Positions 1 through 6,896 of a stretch of DNA of 8,195 nucleotides are shown here, piece after piece; position 1 is the stretch's first letter; every line of letters begins with the position of its first letter. The notes beneath the pieces were generated by a model. That model was not told the DNA's origin, ran no database searches, and saw only the letters and a program-made list of their open reading frames with translations. Both the position numbers and the translations under genes were made by a program. The DNA is from Thermoleophilia bacterium (lineage in GTDB: Bacteria; Actinomycetota; Thermoleophilia; Gaiellales; Gaiellaceae). The stretch is from positions 1 to 8,195 of the forward strand of contig JAERMP010000093.1 in NCBI GenBank assembly GCA_016844515.1. Direction: 5' to 3'.

Positions 1-324
1 CGCATGTACGCGCCCTATGCTGCCCTGCTCGCTCCCGGGCTTCTACGGTCATTGAACGACGAAGTCGTCGTTCGCGACCGGCGAGAGGCGCTCGATGCAG
101 CGCTCTCGCTGCGAGTAGCGCCCGAGCACTACCGCGACGATCTCGCCATCTCGCTCGGTGTCGCACAGGCGGGCGATGAGGACGTCGCGAAGGCGGCCCT
201 CCGGCTCGGCCGAGAACTCCTCGCGTTTCTTCGCGAGCACAAGCCCGACGTCGATCCTCAGCCGGACATTGCCCGCTACCTCGCCGACGGCACGCTCGAG
301 CGTCACCTCGGCTTCGTGGACTAG
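1..324 (+). CDS. Hypothetical protein, 3' part (5' end probably outside window)
   Basis: The frame is open from base 1 and ends in TAG at 322-324. An ATG at 4-6 would give 106 residues, but the frame continues past it to the window edge, so this is probably the C-terminal part of a longer protein. The product is soluble, with no membrane segment and no signal peptide. It is helix-rich, with acidic and arginine clusters: RDRREALDAAL near residues 25-35, HYRDDLAISLGV near 42-53 and LGRELLAFLREHKPD near 68-82. That pattern could fit the helical C-terminal domain of a nucleotidyltransferase-like protein, but this is a weak impression and no catalytic motif lies in the visible part. The next gene starts 10 bp downstream on the same strand, so the two are probably co-transcribed. 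I do not recognise the family. Confidence 0.55.
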   Translation, partial: RMYAPYAALLAPGLLRSLNDEVVVRDRREALDAALSLRVAPEHYRDDLAISLGVAQAGDEDVAKAALRLGRELLAFLREHKPDVDPQPDIARYLADGTLERHLGFVD

Positions 325-334
325 GGTCTTCGCC

Positions 335-742
335 GTGCTCGAGATCATCGCTGGGGGCTTCTCGTTCAGTGCGCGCTTCGAGGAGGAGGCGGCGCCAGAC
401 ACGGTCGCCGCGTTTCGCCGGATGCTCCCGCTCGACTCGAAGATCATCCACGTCCGCTGGTCGGGCGAGGGCGGCTGGATCCCGATGGGCGACCTCGATG
501 TCGGAATCGGCGCAGAGAACGCCACCAGGTACCCGAGCCCCGGAGAGCTGATCTTCTACCCGGGCGGAGTCAGCGAGACGGAGCTGCTCCTTGCGTACGG
601 CTATGTCGCGTTCGCGAGCAAGGCGGGCGCGCTCGCCGGAAATCACTTCGCCACGATCGTCGAGGGCAACGAGAACCTGTGCGAGCTCGGACGGCGAATG
701 CTCTGGGACGGCGCCCAGGACATCACGTTCAGAGAGAGCTAG
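335..742 (+). CDS. DUF3830 family protein (cyclophilin-like fold)
   Basis: A 135-aa protein from GTG at 335 to TAG at 740-742. The GTG was chosen because it lies 10 bp after the previous stop and begins directly with the family's first beta strand (LEIIAGGFSFSARFEEEAAP). The frame is open further upstream, but there it overlaps the preceding gene and reads as low-quality Arg/Ser-rich sequence. Family-like features are FEEEAAPDTVAAFRRMLP (about residues 14-31), the HVRWSGEGGWIPMGD stretch (about 38-52) and the GELIFYPGG strand (about 66-74). These match DUF3830, whose members have a small cyclophilin-like beta barrel. From memory, they are often encoded beside amidohydrolases, hydantoinases or carbamoylases. 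No enzymatic role is established and it may bind a small ligand. An M20 amidohydrolase gene lies immediately beyond it, but in convergent orientation, and the two coding regions overlap by 14 bp (729-742). Confidence 0.82.
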   Translation: MLEIIAGGFSFSARFEEEAAPDTVAAFRRMLPLDSKIIHVRWSGEGGWIPMGDLDVGIGAENATRYPSPGELIFYPGGVSETELLLAYGYVAFASKAGALAGNHFATIVEGNENLCELGRRMLWDGAQDITFRES

Positions 743-1745
743 CGACCCGGCGAAGCGCCGCGGTCAAGACCTCGACCGCCAACTCGATGTCCTCCGGGCT
801 CGAGAGCTCATCGGGTGAGTGGCTGATTCCGCCGTTCAAGCTGCGGACGAAGAGCATGGCGCTCGGCACCCCCGCCGCTGCGAGGATCCCCGCGTCGTGA
901 CCGGCTCCTGACGGAAGCTCCATGGCCGCGAGGCCGCGCCGCTCGATCTCCTGCCGGAGCACGAGTCGCAGCTCTTCTGCCATCGGTATCGGCCCCGTGC
1001 GATAGCTCAGCTCGAGACCGATCGCGGCGACGAGCGCGTCGAGCCGGTCGCTGTCGGGCGCCCGCGCGTCCACCAGGAGCCTGACCCGGCCAGGGACGAC
1101 GTTTTCTGCACCGGGCTCGATCGTGAGCTTGCCGACAGTCGCTACCGCCCCCTCGATCGATCGCGCCGCGTCGCGGACGCGAAGGATTCCCTCGGTGCTC
1201 TTCACGAGCGCGTCGTCTCGGGCATCCATCGGCGTCGTGCCCACGTGGTCGGCTCGCCCGTCGAAGACGAGCTCGCCGCGCGCGTAACCGACGATCGAGG
1301 TGACGACTCCGAGCGGCGAGCCCGCCTGCTCCAGCAGAGGACCCTGCTCGATGTGGAGCTCGACGAACGCGCTCGGCAGTCCGCCGCCGCGCGCCACGAG
1401 CGCACGGCTCCCCACCCAGCCAATCTCCTCGCCGCGAAACGCGACGACCGAGCCGCGACCAACGCTCTCCACGGCCTCGATCGCGGCGACGACGCCGAGC
1501 GCGCCGTCGAACCGTCCCCCGGCCGGAACCGTGTCCAGGTGGGATCCGACCCAGACGTCAGAGGACTCCCCCGACCGGCCGATCAGGTTTCCGTCCGGGT
1601 CCGCCTCGACGGCGAGGCCCGCCTCACGCAGCCAGCGCGCCGCGAGCGCGTGCGCGTCGTCCTCAGCCGCGCTCGGGTGCGGACGGTTCGCGCCGGGACC
1701 GCCGCCGATCGCGTAGAGCTCGTCTAGCCGCTCGTGAATCCTCAC
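729..1745 (-). CDS. M20 family Zn-dependent amidohydrolase (N-carbamoyl-amino-acid hydrolase/allantoate amidohydrolase type)
   Basis: A 338-aa protein from GTG (1743-1745) to TGA (729-731). The group hydrolyses the C-N amide of N-carbamoyl-L-amino acids, allantoate or ureidoglycine, releasing ammonia or carbamate. All five expected metal ligands are visible: H69 in GSHLDT, bridging D80 in GGRFDGALGV, E107 of the EE pair (E106 as general base), H131 in HIEQGP and H309 in NGGISHSPDE. D71 is the usual helper residue. HVGTTPMDAR (167-176) and SGAGHDAG (279-286) are also typical, the former marking the start of the lid/dimerisation domain. The protein is short (family usually about 400-420 aa) because the link between EE and HIEQGP spans only 24 residues, where homologues have about 65. 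It starts 3 bp after the GNAT stop, so it is translationally coupled to that gene. Its 3' end overlaps the convergent DUF3830 gene. The exact substrate cannot be read from the sequence. Confidence 0.9.
   Translation of the reverse strand: MRIHERLDELYAIGGGPGANRPHPSAAEDDAHALAARWLREAGLAVEADPDGNLIGRSGESSDVWVGSHLDTVPAGGRFDGALGVVAAIEAVESVGRGSVVAFRGEEIGWVGSRALVARGGGLPSAFVELHIEQGPLLEQAGSPLGVVTSIVGYARGELVFDGRADHVGTTPMDARDDALVKSTEGILRVRDAARSIEGAVATVGKLTIEPGAENVVPGRVRLLVDARAPDSDRLDALVAAIGLELSYRTGPIPMAEELRLVLRQEIERRGLAAMELPSGAGHDAGILAAAGVPSAMLFVRSLNGGISHSPDELSSPEDIELAVEVLTAALRRVASSL
744..765 (+). terminator. Stop-proximal hairpin after the DUF3830 gene
   Basis: An inverted repeat begins two bases after the DUF3830 stop: GACC-CGGCG, loop AAG, CGCCG-(C)-GGTC. 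This is a 9-bp stem with one bulged C at 761. It has no T tract. It lies inside the last codons of the convergent M20 gene, so the sequence serves as coding DNA on one strand and possibly as a terminator or 3'-end stabiliser on the other. Confidence 0.4.
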
Positions 1746-1748
1746 CCG

Positions 1749-2207
1749 CTAGAGCCGCTTTCCCATGTGCACCGACTCTTCGGCATATCCGAGCGAGCGG
1801 TACAGGGAGCGTGCGACGTCGTTGCCGCCGAAGACATTCAGCGTCACCTTCTCTGCGCCAAGCTCCCGAGCACGCTGCTCGAAGGCGAGCATTGCCTCGC
1901 GACCCAGTCCGCGGCCACGAACGCTCTCCTCGATCTCTATCTCGTACAACCAGATGCCGGTCGATCGCTCTGCGAAGAAGAGTCGCCCGATCGACTCACC
2001 TCGCGAGTCCTCGATCGTGAGCAGGTGTTGGCCGCCGGTTGGCTTCCCGTTGGGAAAGAGCATGCCGTAATCACGATCCGCCTTCTCCTCCGCTTCCTGC
2101 CTCGGCAGTTCGGCGTGACGCTCGAGATCGCTCACATAGAAGCTGCGGGCCGCTTCGAGCCAGGCGGGGAGCTCGTCGTCGCGGAGCTCTCGCAGGAACA
2201 CAGGCAT
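1749..2207 (-). CDS. GNAT family N-acetyltransferase
   Basis: A 152-aa protein from ATG (2205-2207) to TAG (1749-1751). GNAT proteins transfer an acetyl group from acetyl-CoA to an amine. The acetyl-CoA pyrophosphate-binding motif is clear: EESVRGRGLGREAM (about 93-106), preceded by the strand LYEIEIEE. Motif B follows as VTLNVFGGNDVARSLYRSLGY (about 121-141), with the conserved N and the C-terminal Tyr. The N-terminal half (LPAWLEAARSFYVSDLERH) is the helical region found in GNATs preceding an RGLG domain. The frame stays open upstream to 2351, but that extension runs into the palindromic repeat and reads as low-complexity Arg/Pro/Ser, so the internal ATG is preferred. A GATAAT box 9 nt before this ATG supports it. 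The gene leads a two-gene unit with the M20 hydrolase. The acceptor substrate is unknown. Confidence 0.85.
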   Translation of the reverse strand: MPVFLRELRDDELPAWLEAARSFYVSDLERHAELPRQEAEEKADRDYGMLFPNGKPTGGQHLLTIEDSRGESIGRLFFAERSTGIWLYEIEIEESVRGRGLGREAMLAFEQRARELGAEKVTLNVFGGNDVARSLYRSLGYAEESVHMGKRL

Positions 2208-2216
2208 CGGGAGCGC

Positions 2217-2222
2217 ATTATC
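2217..2222 (-). promoter_or_regulatory. Candidate -10 box of the GNAT-M20 unit
   Basis: GATAAT on the minus strand, with 9 nt between it and the ATG of the GNAT gene. A transcript starting 6-8 nt beyond the box would be nearly leaderless, which agrees with the absence of a Shine-Dalgarno sequence. No convincing -35 hexamer lies 16-19 bp upstream. Confidence 0.35.
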
Positions 2223-2301
2223 CGCCGCGAAGCGGAGCCGAGCGGCCGTGAAGTGGGCGCGGTTAGAGGCCGAAGGTGCTGATCGGCCGGGACTGCGGAG
2301 C

Positions 2302-2471
2302 CTAGAGGCTTGATGTGGGTTGGGGGTGCGTACGGGGAGGGCATGCGCCAAGCAGCGCGGTCGGACCGGCCGGTTCCAAGGCTGGTGGCCTTGGTGCCGG
2401 ACGAGCCGGGCGCGCTGCGCCGTGCGCAGACCCCCAACCGGACGTGCTCCTAACCCACATCAAGCCGCTAG
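2302..2471. repeat. 170-bp near-symmetric imperfect palindrome (MITE-like or structured intergenic element)
   Basis: The outer arms match over 20 bp with one mismatch: CTAG-A-GGCTTGATGTGGGTT at 2302-2321 and, on the other strand, CTAG-C-GGCTTGATGTGGGTT at 2471-2452. The centre is a perfect 7-bp hairpin, CCAAGGC (2376-2382), loop TGGTG, GCCTTGG (2388-2394). Between them the arms stay related in order: a G-run with GTGCG/CTGCG, CAGCGCG near 2353 against its complement near 2417, and CCGG blocks. The centre of the hairpin (2385) and the centre of the outer arms (2386.5) nearly coincide, so the whole block is one folded-back structure of about 80 nt per arm. It fills most of the gap between the MFS and GNAT genes. 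The MFS stop codon lies in the outer CTAG. No coding sequence and no T tract are visible. It could be a non-autonomous mobile repeat, a strong terminator or a structured RNA. Confidence 0.75.
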
Positions 2472-3672
2472 TAGCCACGCAGCGGACGCAGCGCGCCCCA
2501 GCCGACCAGCGTCAAGACGGCCGCGAACAGAAAAGCGGCACTCCAGGACACGGACGAGACGGTCGCAGCGAACAGCACCGGGGCGAGCACACCGAGCCCC
2601 GAGAGCACGGATTGCTGGAACCCGATCGCGGCGCCACTTCGCGCCGTCCCCGCGAGCTCAGCCGCGGCAGTGAAGGACAGCCCGTTCCACGCCATCGAGA
2701 ACCCGCCGGCGAGTGCGACCGCAGGCACAAGCATCCAGAGCGGCCCGCCCGCGAGCAGAGCGGTGAGCCCGAGCGAGACAGCAAGTGCCAACCCCGCCCG
2801 TCGAATCGGGACGACGCGAGAACCGAGGACATCCGACCAATGCCCCAAACCCACGCGCAGGGCGACCGCAAGCACCAGCGACGCAGCGATGACGAGCGCG
2901 GCATCGGAGTCCGACAGTCCGTGCTCGTCGTGGAGGAAGAGAACGCCGAACCCGATGACTGCAACCTGCGCGTAGAGATACAGCGCGCTGCCGAGAGAGA
3001 GTCGCCACAGTCGACCGTCACGAAGCGTCTGCGCGACCGAGTCGGCCTCGATGCCGTCGCCACCGTCCCCACCTCGCAGAACGAGACCGCCAACCAGAGC
3101 CCCCACTCCAGCGCACGCAGCGAGGAACAGGAACGCGGCCTTGGAACCTCCGGAGCCGGCGAGCCCGGGAAGAACGATCGCAACGACGAGCCCACCGAGG
3201 GGGATTGCAGTCTGGCGGATGCCGAGAGCCAGACCTCTCTGGGTTGGCGCAAACCACTGCATCACTGCCCGCCCGCTCGCGGAGTTCACGCTTGCGCCTG
3301 CTGCACCCGAGAGCACGAGCAGTGCCAACAAGACCTCGAAGCTCCCGGCGTTTGCAGCGCCGACGAGACATGCGGCCGACCCGAGCAGACCGAGCACGAG
3401 AACCACCCGCTCGCCGTACCGATCCGCCGCCAGCCCCCAAGGGAGGAGCGTCACCGTCGCGCCGAGCCAGGCAGCCGAGAGCAGAAAGCCGACCTGGCCG
3501 AGGGAGAGCCCGTACTCCTCGCGTAGCGTAGGAGCCAGGACAGCAAGACCGACCGTGACGGCGGAGAAGCTCGCCTGGGCGACGGTCCCGGCGGCCAGAA
3601 CCGCCCAGCGGTAGGGCCCCGCCGCTACGGCGCGAAGGGGTTGATCGGATGAGCGCCGGTCGAGACGATCAC
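2468..3672 (-). CDS. MFS transporter (CynX/NimT-like), 5' end apparently frameshifted
   Basis: A major facilitator superfamily carrier of about 400 residues, located in the inner membrane. Motif A is present between helices 2 and 3 (GLAADRYGERVVLVLG), followed by the segment MQWFAPTQRGLALGIRQTAI that is typical of CynX/NimT-like carriers. Hydrophobic helices continue to the C-terminus (LRPLRGY), and the stop TAG is at 2468-2470. The only in-frame ATG/GTG/TTG start is GTG at 3452-3454, which lies inside helix 2 and would give 328 aa without helix 1. Yet the same frame upstream encodes an evident first helix (PYRWAVLAAGTVAQ, about 3616-3575), so the real N-terminus lies further up. The frame is closed by TAG at 3674-3676 and offers no ordinary start before it. 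A one-base change in the CCCC tract (minus strand, 3640-3637) would join a GTG at 3672-3670 to this frame and give about 401 aa, the normal family length. The substrate is unknown. If the shift is real, the gene may be a pseudogene. Confidence 0.78.
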
Positions 3673-3714
3673 GCTATTCGTCTCGGGGTAGAAGCGATCG
3701 CCGGCGACGTACAT
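3625..3714 (-). other. 29-codon open frame between thiolase and MFS genes
   Basis: ATG at 3714-3712 to TAG at 3627-3625, starting 10 nt after the thiolase stop. The peptide begins MYVAGDRFYPETNSVIV and ends HPINPFAP. It has no ribosome binding site and no recognised family. Its second half (from GTG at 3672) is the most likely source of the missing MFS N-terminus through a one-base frameshift. I therefore read it as part of the MFS gene rather than as an independent small protein. Confidence 0.25.
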
Positions 3715-3724
3715 CTGTCGGAAT

Positions 3725-4891
<1,167 letters not shown>

Positions 4892-4897
4892 GGCGGC

Positions 4898-4903
4898 AGT
4901 GTA
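4898..4903 (-). promoter_or_regulatory. Candidate -10 box of the thiolase gene (leaderless type)
   Basis: TACACT on the minus strand, with 6 nt between it and the ATG, which would place the transcript start at or next to the A of ATG. No ribosome binding site precedes the start codon. The hairpin at 4905-4924 occupies the spacer just upstream, so it could act as an operator as well as a terminator. No clear -35 box is seen. Confidence 0.42.
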
Positions 4904-4904
4904 G

Positions 4905-4924
4905 GGGCGAGGCCTGTCTCGCCC
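4905..4924 (-). terminator. GC hairpin after the MBL-fold gene, upstream of thiolase
   Basis: A perfect 7-bp stem GGGCGAG/CTCGCCC with a 6-nt loop, 12 nt after the TAA of the MBL-fold gene and directly before the thiolase -10 box. There is no T tract. Position suggests a terminator or 3'-end structure for the upstream gene, while the overlap with the promoter spacer also allows an operator role. The stem resembles the hairpins behind mqnD and the OCD-family gene. Confidence 0.42.
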
Positions 4925-4936
4925 AGCCCTGTGGGG

Positions 4937-5584
4937 TTACGCTTGATGGTCTCCGGCAAAGGCGTCGAGCGCAGCGGCGATCGCGCCCGCCCCTGCTCCG
5001 AGGACGGGCTGTCCATGGGCGACGAGGACACGCTCGATCGGTAGCAGCCGAAGCTCATCCAGGGACTTCGCGAACTCGCCGATGTCGCCCGTCGCCGGAG
5101 ACGGGCACAGCTGGAGTCCGGTCGGTGTGCCAAGAAAGAACTCAGCAACGACGAGCGTGCGCTCCTCCGTGATGAAGAACGCGACCTGCCCGTCGCTGAC
5201 ACCACGCGGCGTGAAGACCTTGATACCTGCCGGAATAGTCCGGAGCTTCGGGAGGTCGCGGATCCGCTCCCGCGCCATCGGCTCAATCCATACCGCTGCC
5301 GCGTAGCGATTGACAACGTCGCGCGTACTACGTTCGTGCCACGGAGCAGTCAGGAGAACTGCCACGCTTCCGTCCGCCTCTTCAACCGCACTGTCCAGCC
5401 AGTCCCACGCAGTGGGCGAGAGATCGTCCCGAACGAGCGGGTCGATCAGGACGAGAGTATCGCGGGCAGCGTAGATGACGCAGCCAACCTCTTCCGGCCA
5501 CTCCGGGTTCGGTCGCCAATTCGGATGAGGCTCTGTCCAGTAGGTCAGCCGCTCGCTCAGCTGGACTACATGGCGCGAGCTCAC
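4937..5584 (-). CDS. Metallo-beta-lactamase-fold protein with degenerate metal site
   Basis: A 215-aa protein from GTG (5582-5584) to TAA (4937-4939). The order of elements follows the MBL fold: an N-terminal strand, VGCVIYAARDTLVLIDPLV (33-51, the usual LIDxG strand), the active-site loop after VAVLLTA (74-80), a later LVVAEFFLG (144-152) and the C-terminal RVLVAHGQPVLGAGAG (185-200). The canonical HxHxDH metal motif is replaced by APWHERST (80-87), keeping only H83. The usual Gly-Asp of the second metal site is replaced by Ala-Glu (148-149). H190 in the late AHGQP motif is kept. It may therefore bind one metal or none, and catalysis is uncertain. The enzymatic function cannot be named. It is flanked by hairpins on both sides (5654-5671 and 4905-4924), which suggests it is transcribed on its own. 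No Shine-Dalgarno sequence is obvious and the start is moderately certain. Confidence 0.78.
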   Translation of the reverse strand: MSSRHVVQLSERLTYWTEPHPNWRPNPEWPEEVGCVIYAARDTLVLIDPLVRDDLSPTAWDWLDSAVEEADGSVAVLLTAPWHERSTRDVVNRYAAAVWIEPMARERIRDLPKLRTIPAGIKVFTPRGVSDGQVAFFITEERTLVVAEFFLGTPTGLQLCPSPATGDIGEFAKSLDELRLLPIERVLVAHGQPVLGAGAGAIAAALDAFAGDHQA

Positions 5585-5653
5585 CCGCAGATCATTGCAG
5601 TACTCCCGCGACAGACTGCCGCCGCTCGAGGGACATTCGTGAACACTCGCGCA

Positions 5654-5671
5654 GGCGACGCCATCGTCGCC
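5654..5671 (-). terminator. GC hairpin immediately after mqnD
   Basis: A perfect 7-bp stem GGCGACG, loop ATGG, CGTCGCC, starting one base after the mqnD stop TAG (5675-5673). It is not followed by a T tract. With the stop codon the string reads TAGGGGCGAC, which also occurs at the 3' end of the OCD-family gene (minus strand, 7184-7175). It probably marks the 3' end of the mqnD transcript. The remaining 69 bases up to the MBL-fold gene hold nothing I recognise. Confidence 0.48.
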
Positions 5672-5672
5672 C

Positions 5673-6500
5673 CTATGGGACGAAGTCGATCTGAACGGGC
5701 GCTGGGAAAGCGCCCAGCGCCTCGCCGCGGCGAAGGAGCTCCGTCACGGCCTTTCGGCCCTCGTCGCCGTAGTCCTGGGTGAGCTCGTTGACGTACATCG
5801 AGACGAAGCGATCAGCCACCGCGGCGTCGATCCCGCGCCCGAACTGGAGCGCGTACTCGAGCGCCTCCGCTCGGTTGTCGAGCCCGCACTGGATGGCCTC
5901 GCGGAGTACTTCCGAGACGTCTGCGAGCACCTCCTCGCCGAGATCACGACGAGCAACATTGACGCCGAGGGGAAGCGGGAGGCCCGTCTCCAGCAGCCAC
6001 CATTCCCCGAGGTCGAGCACCTTGACGAGACCGTAATCCTCGAAGGTCAGCTGTCCTTCATGGATCAGGAGCCCCGCTTCCGCGCGCCCCGACGCAACCT
6101 CGTCGGGGATCTCGTCGAACGCGAGCTCGCGATAGCGGAGCTCTCCGAGAACGAGGCGCAGCGCCAAGAACGACGTCGTCATCGCCCCGGGAACGACGAT
6201 CTCGCGGCCGGCCAGCTGATCTCGCGTCAGCGGCTCCCGGGCGACCACAACAGGCCCGTACCCAGAGCCGATGCTCGCGCCGTGCGGCAGCAGGATGTAG
6301 TCCTCCTGCACGAAGGGATACGCCGCCAGCGAGATCGCTGTCACTTCGAGCCGCGCGGCGCGCGCCCACTGGTTCAGCGTCTGAATGTCAGAGAGGACCT
6401 GCTCGAACTCGTGCCCCCGAGTGTCCACGGCGTCCGTCGTCAGCGCCCAGTACATGAAGGCGTCGTCGGGGTCTGGGCTGTGTCCGACACGGATCCGCAC
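5673..6500 (-). CDS. mqnD: 1,4-dihydroxy-6-naphthoate synthase (MqnD), futalosine menaquinone pathway
   Basis: A 275-aa protein from GTG (6498-6500) to TAG (5673-5675). MqnD converts cyclic dehypoxanthine futalosine to 1,4-dihydroxy-6-naphthoate in the futalosine route to menaquinone. It has a periplasmic-binding-protein-like two-domain fold but is cytoplasmic. Recognisable blocks are the N-terminal RVGHSPDPDDAFMYWAL (4-20), the ligand-binding loops TTSFLALRL (108-116) and LIHEGQLTFEDYGL (145-158), and LGEWWLLETGLPLPLGVN (163-180). H147 in IHEGQL corresponds to the catalytic histidine known from the Thermus enzyme. Length fits the family, and there is no signal peptide, which argues against an ABC-transporter binding protein. 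No other mqn gene lies in the window. It begins 31 bp after the stop of the acidic hypothetical gene and may share its transcript. A hairpin follows its stop. The MqnA relatives are similar in fold, but the HEGQLT motif favours MqnD. Confidence 0.85.
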   Translation of the reverse strand: MRIRVGHSPDPDDAFMYWALTTDAVDTRGHEFEQVLSDIQTLNQWARAARLEVTAISLAAYPFVQEDYILLPHGASIGSGYGPVVVAREPLTRDQLAGREIVVPGAMTTSFLALRLVLGELRYRELAFDEIPDEVASGRAEAGLLIHEGQLTFEDYGLVKVLDLGEWWLLETGLPLPLGVNVARRDLGEEVLADVSEVLREAIQCGLDNRAEALEYALQFGRGIDAAVADRFVSMYVNELTQDYGDEGRKAVTELLRRGEALGAFPAPVQIDFVP

Positions 6501-6531
6501 GAGGGCGCGGACGCTAGCACCGGGCAGGTCG

Positions 6532-6828
6532 CTACCTGTTGAAGAACCAGCGCTCTAAGAGTGGAAGAACTTCCTTCCGTGTGAACGGCCGCGCGTCCGC
6601 GGGAAGCCCGTCCCCCTCGAGCACGCTGACATCGTCCTCGAGGGCCTCGTTCGCCCGTTCGAGCGCATCCTCTAGCTCGTAGCCCTCGAAGATCACGTCC
6701 TCCGGCCGGGGCTCGTCGGACTCACGGAGCTGCGGGTTGACGACACGCCCGACGACCCAGACCGCCCCCGCACGGCGCTCGATCCAGATCCCGATCTCCT
6801 CCTCCTCGCCCACGTCGTCCACGCCCAT
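6532..6828 (-). CDS. Acidic hypothetical protein, 98 aa
   Basis: From ATG (6826-6828) to TAG (6532-6534). The frame is open a little further upstream to 6873, but that stretch overlaps the divergent gene's promoter region, so the internal ATG is preferred. TTG at 6829-6831 directly before it is an alternative. The protein is soluble and strongly acidic (GVDDVGEEEE at the start, EDALERANEALEDD in the middle). A predicted beta hairpin EIGIWIERRAGAVWVVGRVV (10-29) is followed by an acidic helix, and the tail is basic and hydrophobic (RKEVLPLLERWFFNR). I know no named family for it. The next gene on the same strand is mqnD, 31 bp away, but nothing in the sequence ties it to menaquinone synthesis. 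It diverges from the 82-aa gene, with 68 bp between their starts. Confidence 0.72.
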   Translation of the reverse strand: MGVDDVGEEEEIGIWIERRAGAVWVVGRVVNPQLRESDEPRPEDVIFEGYELEDALERANEALEDDVSVLEGDGLPADARPFTRKEVLPLLERWFFNR

Positions 6829-6882
6829 CAACGTGCGCTCGGCATACCTACCCTCGCGTGAGCTTCGCCTCATGTACCGGGA

Positions 6883-6888
6883 TACAAT
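6883..6888 (+). promoter_or_regulatory. Candidate -10 box of the 82-aa gene (leaderless type)
   Basis: TACAAT on the + strand, with 8 nt between it and the GTG at 6897. This is the best -10 match in the window and supports that GTG over the earlier GTG at 6858, which would lie upstream of the transcript start. No good -35 hexamer is visible. Confidence 0.45.
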
Positions 6889-6896
6889 CGCTTCTG

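Noticed and set aside
158..334. Longer version of the DUF3830 protein starting at 158
   Set aside because: The extra 59 residues overlap the upstream gene out of frame and look like shadow sequence. The family's first strand begins at the GTG at 335.
49..525. Minus-strand open frame of 158 codons at the left edge
   Set aside because: It is antisense to the first two + strand genes and has no domain or coherent hydrophobic pattern.
2208..2351. 48-residue N-terminal extension of the GNAT protein
   Set aside because: It would translate half of the palindromic element and is Arg/Pro/Ser-rich. The ATG at 2207 matches the usual start of the fold and has a -10-like box just before it.
2315..3526. 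Long + strand open frame (403 codons) across the MFS region
   Set aside because: It is antisense to the MFS transporter, its product is Arg/Glu/Pro-rich without domains, and long antisense frames are expected in DNA this GC-rich. The minus frame shows membrane helices and MFS motifs.
3692..3703. Short perfect palindrome TCGCCGGCGA after the thiolase gene
   Set aside because: It has no loop, so it cannot form a terminator hairpin, and such GC-rich 10-mers are common by chance here.
6858..6896. Earlier GTG start of the 82-aa gene
   Set aside because: It lies upstream of the TACAAT box, so it would not be in the transcript if that box is the promoter. The added residues are also not conserved-looking.
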